Source: Sarocladium kiliense (lineage: Eukaryota; Ascomycota; Sordariomycetes; Hypocreales; Sarocladiaceae). Taken from it: a stretch of 64,000 nucleotides of DNA. The stretch's first letter is position 1, and each line of letters starts with the position of its first letter. Below the pieces are notes generated by a model, which worked only from the letters and a program-made list of their open reading frames with translations, did not search any database and was not told the origin of the DNA. Position numbers and translations under genes: made by a program. Below are positions 54,275 to 64,000 of the stretch, in pieces. The stretch is from assembly GCA_030734395.1 (NCBI GenBank), contig JAUZTG010000048.1:2046001-2110000 (forward strand), written 5' to 3'.

Positions 54275-57200
54275 CTAGCCACCAAAGAAATCAACTGGCT
54301 ATATGAAAATATGCTCTTCAGCTCCGATGACGGGCAAATATACGACCCCAGCTTTCAAAGGCCTTGCATCAGCACATTCGCGTGTCGACATTGGATACCA
54401 AAAACTCAGTTGAAGGGAACGCGAGCCTTTGACGCGAGGTCACGTGGTCAAGGCAGCAGCACTGTATTGGAGCGACTCCCAGGTGTCCAGTGCTGGAAAC
54501 AGGAAGGAGGGCCACTTTAACGCGGGGCGTTCCTGACACTCACGTCGGTTGTCTGCAGGCGATTGCAGGGAAGCATGCCCCGCGAGTGGTGATTGGCTGA
54601 TAGGATGGATGGACGCCCTCCAGCAGGAGAGAAAACCCTGCGCCCGCGCATTCTCTCCGATGGGCCCCAAATCGACGGGTCACGGGAACTGGGAGAGGTG
54701 ACGACGATTGATGGTGACAAGTCGAGATTGAATCCGTGATCCAAGCGGTCAAAAGGGAACGAATACATAGCGACACACACACAAAACAGTCGCTTTGAGC
54801 TCATCTTTTTTTTAAGTGTCTTAGTGCTCTGGTTGGGCCAGTTGGCGATGGGGTGTCGTTGGTGTCACTTCATCGCATCGTCAATTACGTGCATGAGTAA
54901 CTTGGTCAGGCCGGGATATCCTCCGACGGCAGCTGAAAACGAGGTCTCTCACTTCTCAAGAAAAACGCTTGAAAAGTGCACCAGTTCTTATCTCAGTCTT
55001 TCAGGAAACACATAGAATTTAATTTGAGCACTCGCCTCTGTCTTGCGCCGGATGACTGCCCATGCTTCTCACGGTCGCAAGGAATGAGGTTGGCTCTAGG
55101 GGTGGCGCCGTTGGCAGGTGCTCGGGAGCTGGGACGATGCTAGGCGGGCTGCAGTGGGTTGGCTGCTGATGGGCTTGCAGGGCAGGGCGAATGGAGGGAT
55201 GGCCCCCTCCCCCCTCCCCAAAAACCTGAACCCAGTCACTCACACAACTCACCCTCTTCACATCTCTCCCCCCCGTGGCAATTCCAAGGCCCGCCCCACG
55301 AGGGACGGGAGTTCCGCCCGCCTGGAGTCGGCTGCCACCAACTCACCACCACCGCCGACCGACGACATGTCCCACCTGCGCATGCATTCTCGTCGCTGTT
55401 TTTGCTGCCTCTCACCGCGACTTCGACGTCCTTTGCCTTGTCAGTCGCCAAGACGCATGCCTTGATGAGTTTACCTGAAATAGCGTTCGCGGATAGTTTC
55501 TGCGTTATGCGATGCGATGCGATGCCGTTGTTTCATGCGCCCGGAGACTCGGCTCGTTCCCATACCGAATCCACCTCGGCAGCCATGTTCGTCGACTTCA
55601 GGTCCCAGGCATCGTCTCACATTGGCCATGGCTTCTTGCAATACGCAACCGAGCCAAATGCAGATGCCTATGATACCCTCATGCTCATCATTCTGCCGTC
55701 GTAGGATGGTACCGTGCTCGCGGTGCAGGTTGAAGAGGCTCGTAGATCGACCCAAACCGGGTTCGCAATTAGCTAAGACCGCTCTTCAAACAGTAGGTGA
55801 CCCAGTGAGTTACCAGTGCAAAAAGAAAATAGTGCGCTGCGAATAGCTTGGACTGTTGTGCGCGAAATCGACTTGTTGCGTGTCATCTCGTCCTTCTGGA
55901 TTTGGTGGCGCACCAGTATCAAAGGCATTTCCACCCCTTCCCTCCAGGTTGTCTTGGCTTGTGGAGCTACGTCCGTCCACTGTCGGTGTCATCGTTCTGG
56001 GTTTTGGGCGCACGCCACCAGACCGAATGCCGCTGAAGGCCAGCTCATTCCCGGTGCCCTGTTCATCGCACGAGGAGAAACATATCCAGCCCTTCCTTCG
56101 ATGGTCGACTCGCGTCAACCTTATTGATCGCTCTTGTTATGCTCAGGCAACCTTAGCCCTTAGCTTACGACGAGGATGCCAGTGCTCCTAGTAGGCTTGC
56201 GGAGGCTGTGGCGGCCAAACCCCTGGTCCTGCCGATTTCACTAGTACAGAATATCAAATGGTGTCCGATTCGTAAAATAACAAAAGGCCAGTGTGGGCTC
56301 CCTGCAGCGAGGAAGCAGGCTCAGGAGGGAGTCAAGGGCTCGAGGGGCTGATTACTGGTGGTGCACGCTCGTGCATGGGAATGTCGATGGAAAAACTGGG
56401 TCCGTCGATGGCCCAGGAAATTGATGGACGCCATCGTATATGGCTGATCCAGTCTCCCCCTCTCTGGACCATGTCGGTGTGTCTGGCAATGGCAATCTGT
56501 ATCGAGAACCTGAGGCTACCATAGTCAGCATATGCAGCGCGCTTTTCTGATGAGGCGTGGAACCCTGTCCAACAATGTCGGCCCTGACGTGTCAGAGCTG
56601 CGGGAACAGGTGTCGTTTCCTAACTCAGATGCTCTCTGAACCCAGAAATGGCACAAGCCCCATGACCAGGCAAGCCGCCCGTCCTGGCGGGCATGATCTG
56701 CGCGGATAGTGCGGTTACAAGAGGAGCGGTAAGCCCGCCACCGACATGCCACCTACGCATATGGGAAGGAGACGGGCCGTGCTCTCTCAGAGCCAGACGA
56801 AATCTTCTGTTTGGTCGAAGGTGTTCAGACAGAAGCGTCACATCACACAAACATAGGATGTATTGAGCTCATGGGGAACGATATGACGAGGGTCAGTCTG
56901 GGGCCCTGCCTGGGCCATGGTTGTTGTTTCATTGCACTGCAGGCGGGATGGAGTGCGCGCCCCATTACGATGACTCGCCACACATTCGTGGCCGCATGGC
57001 CCTGAGCTGCCACTTCGCCGCCTGAGCTGTTTCGCGGAACGTAACGTCCTATACGAGCGATTGACACCTATCTCGCTGTGCACTTACAGGAAGCGTCCAG
57101 GTGTTAGGGACAACCGAGTGGCCATGAACCGACTACCTTTCATTCTGATGTTGCTCTGCGGCAGTAATGAGCCTCGGAGCGTAGAAGGAAACTTGACAGA

Positions 57201-59360
57201 GCGCAGAACGCAAGACACGACTTTCAGCCAATCGTCTGAGATAATGAGCTTTGCGTAAGTATGCAGACTGTGGAAAGTGTCAGGTGGGATTTGGCGGCTA
57301 GGTCAGAAGTGGACATGGGCTCCTTTGCATTGGTTCATAGCTGTTGTTTGACTTGTTCTTGACCGATTCAGGCGCCTCATGCGTACGATCTTTCTCTTCC
57401 CCATCGATCAGTGGCCTCTCTCTACTGCATACCGAGAATCTGTGCCCGAGAGTGAGGTCGCACAAAAGCCAATTCGATACGGGCGGATCATGGACTGAGC
57501 GAGCCGGTCGATTCGTCCAGATAGGACCAGTGGATGACTCTAAGTACAGAGTGACCGCACTGCGATTGAGTGAAATGAGCCTCGTCTGATAATCACGCCT
57601 GGCTTTCCGTATGTTTCGGGCGGAGGACCCCAAAAGGCGCGACGAATGGAATGATGCAGTGCGGCTCCCTTGAGCCGTGGCGCTGGCCGGCTTACGACGA
57701 TACCTGGAACAGGCTGCGGAATGGCCAGGAGGCCCTGGAACTATGTCCTTGTAAGCCTGAGAGATGACTCGTGAGTATTATTTCCGAGCGCATGGGTTGC
57801 TCCGATACATACTTCTGCAATGCCTGTTTGGCCATGGCTAGTGCCTACCAAGCTTATGCTAAGGGGATAGCGACATTGTAGCCCCCAACCTTGTTGGAGA
57901 GACAAGTTGTGGGAAGACAAGATGGCGCGGTGCATCTCTCTATTCAGCGCATACGAGTACACTCAATTGTATCAGCGCCTCACAACCGGCGCTTTTTGAG
58001 GAAAGCAAGACAGCAATGTGAATGTCAGAAGCCCAATGTCACTGATGGAGCCGCAAGAGAAGTGCATCTTGCATGGTGGGAGGCTGACAACATCGCGCAT
58101 AGGACATCAAGGCTATGCTGATGGTAAGAAACGCCAGTTTAGTAGACGAAAATACCCATGAGATAAATACCAGCTCCCTGCGATGGCAGAAGTGGCCGGC
58201 GTGGGGACTGGTGATGAGGTAGCACGGTAGCCGTCCCCCGGGGTGGATGTTGAGGTTTGGTGAGTTTTCATCGAAGCCAGCCCATCACGATATAAAGCGA
58301 GCGACTCGCCTGCTATCGGGTTCACGTAGAGATAGCCAGCGAAAGTGTTAAGATCTATGTAGCACTAGCGTCACCCCCGTGCGCGTCTAGCAGCATTGCC
58401 AACGAGTGCAGTGGTTCCTGCTCATCACTACAGGCGCCCACACACACTCTTTCGCTGCTGGCACTCGCTCTCTGTGAGGTCTCTTTTCGCTCTGAGTCCC
58501 TCGCCTTCTGCGAATCTCTCACGTTCTGTGAATGACTGACACACACCCTCTCTCCGAGGCAATTCCATACCCATCATCTGCATTCACATCACACAGACAG
58601 CCTCTCACTCTTCGCTGCCTGGCCGCAAGTATGCCGTAGCAGCGGTGACCAGCACCATGAGAATAGTCTCTGTACTTTCCCCATCCATACCAAATATCAG
58701 CCACCGCTGGTCTTTAAATGTAGCACGAGCAGTGTGACCATGTTATTGCCTTGATTGTGTATTACTAGTAGACTAAGCCGTGTCTCTGTCTGGACTGTTG
58801 CCCCCGTCCCGGCGTCTGGGGCCCTGTCCCATGTGCGTGCTCATCGACGTAGACTGACCTCCGGTACCCTGCGCTTGGAGGCGCCTCCACCAAATACCCA
58901 AGTCACCCACCACCCTAGTACGGCCAGGCCCCTACGCCCTTGCCTCATTCATTTCTCTTCCTTCCTTCTACACACACCTCAACCTGCTCCTTCAACCCAT
59001 CGTGAGAAGCCTCAGGTCGCCAAGTACGTCTACGGCGTGACCTACGACGCTATCTGTCGTTTCTTTGTCGCGACTAACTGGTTTTTCTCTTTTTCGACCG
59101 CCACCGATCTTTACTTGGACATCTGCTTCCTCGTCTAAGTGCCGTATTTGGGGCATGCCTCGAGGCCTTGCCCATCTCATCTCGCTGCCTCCCCAACTTG
59201 GCTTCTGCTGGATGAGAAATGCCTCGGGAAACCGTGAGTCAAGCCGTTCCGTGCCCAGCCTGTTTTTCATTGCGCCTTGGAACTTCCTTCACATCTGTTT
59301 TTCTCTACACTCATTCTTCATTTGGCCGTTCACCCTCACTCGACTTGCTCACCACCACAC
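54275..59360. other. Gene-poor 5.1-kb region upstream of the Snt2 gene
   Basis: The largest gap in the window. Many ORFs of 60-180 codons overlap on both strands; the longest plus-strand one, 55159-55704 (181 codons), is Pro/Ser/His-rich without domain features. Three tandem GATGC units lie near 55507-55525 and a CA-rich tract near 54772-54784. The last ~600 bp before 59361 are CT-rich and look like leader. I see no gene I can support, no tRNA with a proper B box and no transposon ends. Confidence 0.5.
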
Positions 59361-62300
59361 ATGCCATATGCTCTTACTGACCCGTCGCAGTCAACCGGCT
59401 CGCCCGACGCTGACGCCCAGCCAGATGTCAAGGGCGAGCCAGGCCCGGAACGAGGCAACTCGTCTGCTCAGGGTGATCCCGCCGACACGCAAACTGAGTC
59501 TCATGGTTCGAGGGAGTCGAGGGACGTCAACGCCGACTTGGCCGCAGGTTACGGGACTCGCTCCCGCAACCGTGGTGGTCAGAGCAGGCCCAACTACGCT
59601 GAAGACAAAGACATAGAGAACGATTCCTACGACTTTTACCATGATTCCAAGGACGCTGACACGAAAAGACCCTCGCGCCAATCTGCGGCTGTTGCTAATG
59701 GTGAGGTGACGAACGCCATCGCCAGCTCACGGAAGTCCACCACCACCACTGCCACCACTGCCACCACTGATGACCCCAAGGTCGCGACAGTTGCAAATGG
59801 AGTCAAGGACAGCACCTCCAGTAATGCTGCGGCCAGCTCGACATCAGGCACAACGCAGCCTTCGCGGAAGCGCAAAGCCACAGCAGCCGCTGGCGCAACA
59901 ACAAGCAATGGCTCAACTACATTAGCGACGCGGCGAGGCGCGCTTGCGACACAGACACCGGGCACAGCATGGCCCGAAACCAACTTGCTCACTTTTGAAA
60001 GCTGCAAGGCGCGCCCGCAGAATGGACGCATGGTTGCTGACGACGGCACGGTGCTGGAAGCAAATGGTGAGTGCCAACCACCCTCTCTCCCTCTTCTTCC
60101 CTCTCTGCCTTAACTTTGGCTGGCTTTGGCTGGTAATCGCACGACCTGGGCCGGGCCGGGGGGATGGGCAGGCCCTGCGACAGGATTGGGACGGGCTGCA
60201 ATGGGCGGATTGCCGAGATCCACCCCAAGCCTCCAACAGGCGCCTCAGCAAGGGCAATTTCGAAGCGCTAGGCTAACACCACCACTCGCAGATCACGTCT
60301 ACCTAGTGTGCGAGCCGCCAGGCGAGCCATACTACCTGGGTCGCATCATGGAGTTTCTGCACGCCAAAAATGACAACACTCGGCCCGTGGACGCGTTGCG
60401 CATCAATTGGTATTACCGGCCCAAGGACATTGGCCGCAAGGTTACCGATACACGCCTTGTCTTTGCGACTATGCATTCCGACATCAGTCCCTTGACAGCG
60501 CTTCGTGGCAAATGCCAGATTCGGCATCGCGCGGAGATCGAGAATATGGACGAGTACCGCAAGACGCCAGACAGCTTCTGGTTTGAGAAACTCTACGACC
60601 GCTATATCCAGAAGAACTACGATCTCATCCCGACGCCGAAAATTGTCAACGTGCCTGACAAAGTCAAGAAGGTTCTCGACGATCGCTGGAAATACGTGCT
60701 AGTTGAGCAGGGGCGTGGAAAGGAACTAACTAGCGCTGTCAAGCTCTGCAAAAGATGCAGCAGCTATTGTGCCAGGTACGTGTGTGCACGCTCAATTCGC
60801 TTTTGTCTCACTGCATCGCGGCCTCACCCAGGCGAAAAGCAAGTGCAGCCGTTTGGGGGCCCGTTGGGGTCGTCCGGTCGCCCATTCCTCCCTGTCCATT
60901 CATTGCCTGTTTGGCTGTCCTCTGACAGTCCACCCTTGTTGTGTGGTTTTTACGGGCCTGTCATGGGTTCTGGGATCCCATGAGAAAGGGTGGGCGCGGC
61001 CCTCGTCGCTGGGTCCTCTCAGTTGGCGGCCTGACGTTGCATTTGCCTGCGACCCTGGCACACCCCCCCTCCCAATCCGATCTGTCCCGCCCTCCACGAC
61101 GCGAATTAGTCTATCGCTGCCCAGCAAACACTATGACCGCATCCCCACCCACCAAACCACACTGGTGCTCTCCGGGTGGACTTTGATGCAGGTATCTCGT
61201 TGAGGGCGACACAATGCCGTTTGTCAAGATGACGCCCACTGCGCTGCTACCAAGAATGCAGAAAATCGCCTCCCTTGGAAACTCGTCTATTGAATAGTCG
61301 GCTAATTGTTTCTTTTCAAACAGCAATGACTCCGTGGATTGTGCCGTGTGCCACAACACGTACCACATGAACTGCGTCAAGCCACCCCTGCTCAAGAAAC
61401 CCTCACGTGGCTTTGCATGGTCCTGCGCTGCGTGCAGCCGCGCTCAGGAACGCAAATTGGAGGCTCGCCATACACCAAATGTCGCGGATCCGAATGCTGA
61501 TGTTGAGGATGAGGAGATGCTTGATGAGGAGGACGATGACCTCCATGCGATTGATACGGAACGCAACAGCCCCGATGGGGACGAGCACCATCACCAAGGC
61601 ACCACTGAGCAGATCTATCAAGCCAGCCTGTGGCCATACAGGTATCTTGGCATGCACTGCAAGCCAGAGGATGCACTAGATTACGATGATCGCATATATC
61701 CCAGAGCGAGCACCCGCATTGGCCCCCGACACCAAGCCATTGTCGGCCCCTGGACCGGAGAACCCGCGCCGCTGGCCCAACATGATGTGAGGAGAGGGAA
61801 GAAAGATAGTAAAGTAAACCGCGACGTGAACTCAGGGCAAGACAGCGATAAGAATCGCAAAGGGAAAAGTAAGAAGGCAGCTCAAGATCAGTCAATGATT
61901 TGCTACGAGCGTGGTGGTGACCCGAATGAGCTGGACCCTGCCAATACCTCGACTCTTATTTGGCAACCCCCGCCATCAGGAAGCCCGACCCCAGACGAGG
62001 TGGTCGAGTACATGGACAGGGCTCGACAGTTGACGGACAAGCTCAAGTTGCCGAAACACTCTACTAATCTTCAGGATGTCGCCCTGGAATCTTACTGCCG
62101 GAACGACTACGATGCCGAGAAGGCCCTCAAGAGCGTCCAAAAGGCCGATCGGGACGAGTTCAATGAGCCAACGTTAACCCCGGCTGAACTGAAGAAATTT
62201 GAAGAAGGGATTGAGAAATACGGGTCTGAGCTCCAGGCGGTCAAGAGACACGTCAAGAGCCTGAAACCAGGTGCCATTGTGCGCTTTTACTATACTTGGA

Positions 62301-64000
62301 AGAAGACACCTCGTGGTCGCCAAATCTGGGACAATCACAGCACTCGCAAGAGTAAGAAGGAGGTCAAGAAGGCTGAAGCAGAGGCGAACAAGCTTGCTGA
62401 TGATGTGGCGGATCCTGATGATGATTCGGCGTTTGATTCCAATAAAGCTGCGGAAAGGAAGCGCTCGTTCATATGCCAGTTCTGCTCAACCACCACATCG
62501 CGACAATGGCGTCGGGCACCCAGCGCCATTCCGGGATTGGTCACTGAGACTGGCGCAAAGGCTACGAGCAAAGACAAAGGACCTCAGTACGTACAGGCTC
62601 TATGTCGTCGCTGCGCAGAGTTGTGGCGACGCTATGCAATCCGCTGGGAAGACATGGAGGACGTTGCAAAGAAGGTCGCTCAATCTGGTGGCAAGGCCTG
62701 GAAACGGAAGCAGGATGAGGAACTCCTCAAAGAGCTTCAAGCTGCTCGTGAGCTCGGAATGGCTACGCCCGATGAACGACCATCTACCCCATTGGCTGCC
62801 GCATCGACTACCAACGGACAAGAGCCTCCTAGAAAGAAGCTTAAAGGAGCTCCCGAAAAGGACGGTGACTTGGCTGTTTCGGACGGCGGCAGCGCTTCTG
62901 GGTCCGCAGCGCCCAAAAAGAAGGACAAGGCAGCGGAAGCAACGGTGTTGCCTGAGATGCCAAAGCCCCGGGTTTTACCATGCGCCGTTTGCGATGAGAA
63001 AGATCCGCCGGACTCAGCACCTGGGAATCAACACGTCACTTGTCGTGAATGTCGCCTAACCGTCCATCGCCATTGCTATGGCATCATGGAACAGCGGGGT
63101 CCCGGAAAATGGCTCTGTGATATGTGCACTAATGACAAGAACCCTCAAGTCTCAATCGTGAGTTGACCCGTGCACCGTCTGTTTGAACTGATGGGGGGAA
63201 ACCTGAAAGCTAACAGCCACCAGCAATACAAATGTGTTCTATGTCCTATCGAGCACACTGAGCACGAGTTCGTCGAGCAGCCCAAACTCACGCATCACAA
63301 GAAGAAGATGTCCGACAAGGATCGCGAGCGTGAGAAGCTCGAGGTGCAACAAGCGCGAAAAGCAGCCGAGCAATATCGAAAACGCCAAGAAGAACTCAAC
63401 CGCCCAATCAACCCACGGGAGCCTTTGAAGCGCACTGCAGACAATAATTGGGTGCACGTCACCTGCGCTGTTTGGACACCAGAAGTCAAGTTCGGAAATG
63501 CAAGAGCCCTGGAGCCTTCCGAAGGCATCCCATCCATTCCACGAGCACGATACGAGGACGCTTGTCAAGCATGTCACGCGACAAACGGCGCTACCATTGC
63601 TTGCCACCAGTGTCGCATGAATTGTAAGCTGAGAATGACCTAGGCGATGAACACTTTTGGCTAACACCTGCTCAGTCCACGTCGAATGCGCTCGTCAACA
63701 CGGGCATGTGCTCGGATTCGACATCACGCCGGTTAAAAGCTCCCGGCGCGACCAAATGGACACAGTCAGCATCAACGGCGTCGACGGAGTCTTGGCAGCA
63801 CGACTGTGGTGCAACAACCATCTCCCCACGAAGACGGCGGTCTTTCAGATGAACGAACAGGTCGGGGACCTCAATGTGTTGCAAGTCTACGTCCAAACGT
63901 ATAAGCAAGCAGATCTTACCCTCACTGGCACTGTTCGAAAGGCCAACCTCATGGCAGCAGCTGCAAAGCTTTCGGGCCTGCCAACACAAACTCTGGCCCG
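59361..64000 (+). CDS. snt2: Snt2-type BAH/PHD/SANT chromatin protein, cut by window end
   Basis: Five exons so far: 59361-60066, 60292-60775, 61324-63157, 63224-63623 and 63676-64000 (incomplete), 1249 codons in frame. Introns are 225, 548, 66 and 52 nt. Domains: disordered N-terminus; BAH near 236-350 (DHVYLVCEPPGEPYYLGRIM); PHD1 near 385-440 (CKRCSSYCARSNDSVDCAVC); SANT near 680-735 (LTPAELKKFEEGIEKYGSEL); a GATA-like finger near 778 (FICQFCSTTTSRQWRR); PHD2 near 949; and an extended PHD starting near 1009 (YKCVLCPIEHTEHEF). This is the Snt2/Lid2-complex architecture: chromatin reader with possible E3 ligase activity, tied to Rpd3-type deacetylase and stress response. Start ATG 59361 is the first in frame after the leader but could be moved by a leader intron. 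Confidence 0.9.

Noticed and set aside
55159..55704. 181-codon plus-strand ORF in the gene-poor region
   Set aside because: Low-complexity Pro/Ser/His content and overlapping ORFs on both strands; no conserved motif.

Overview
This window is nuclear DNA of a filamentous ascomycete, most probably a Sordariomycete. Genes carry short introns (about 47-130 nt) with GTRNGY-type donors, CTAAC/CTGAC branch sites and YAG acceptors. The products have fungal partners (Prp28, Nsp1, Snt2, Dph4, mL59, MirB-like siderophore transporter, Tvp38), and housekeeping genes alternate with secreted carbohydrate-active enzymes. I cannot fix the genus from sequence alone; a Colletotrichum-like plant-associated fungus would fit the GH5 mannanase, CE16 esterase and siderophore transporter. 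All spliced models were built by eye from splice signals and reading-frame continuity.

Layout. 0.2-10.9 kb: Prp28 helicase (-), secreted GH5 mannanase (-), secreted CE16-type esterase (+), mitochondrial ribosomal protein mL59 (+), Dph4 J-protein (+), 14-3-3 protein (-). 13.2-19.5 kb: mitochondrial ATPase inhibitor IF1 (+), nucleoporin Nsp1 (-), siderophore-iron transporter (+) with a GATA-type iron-regulator site upstream. 19.5-23.1 kb: a complete 3552-bp Mutator-like (MULE) transposon with perfect 65-bp inverted repeats and a 9-bp target duplication, landed 15 bp past the transporter stop codon; its transposase is frameshifted and it carries an extra antisense ORF. 23.7-27.6 kb: acidic DUF5102/Laa2-like protein (+) and eIF2-gamma (-). 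27.6-31 kb: no confident gene, then a four-helix membrane protein (+). 33.8-36.8 kb: small secreted-protein candidate (+) and eIF4A (-). 37.5-44.5 kb: F-box/JmjC oxygenase (+), CCCH/CUE-like/DUF1771/Smr protein (+), Tvp38 membrane protein (+). 44.9-54.3 kb: unknown protein with Cys-Pro motifs (-), prolyl aminopeptidase-like S33 hydrolase (+), BTB protein with a Cys cluster (-), HELQ/Pol-theta-like helicase (-). 54.3-59.4 kb is gene-poor. 59.4 kb to the end: Snt2-type BAH/PHD/SANT chromatin protein (+), cut by the window edge.

The genes are not an operon or a metabolic cluster. The functional themes are translation (eIF4A, eIF2-gamma, Dph4, mL59, Smr protein), RNA processing and nuclear transport (Prp28, Nsp1), vesicle traffic (Laa2-like, Tvp38), chromatin and DNA repair (Snt2, JmjC, HELQ), and secretion or nutrient uptake (mannanase, esterase, siderophore transporter). 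The two most unusual observations are an apparent 2-nt microexon in the HELQ gene that supplies the last two bases of a helicase-motif histidine codon, and the MULE with its accessory antisense ORF.
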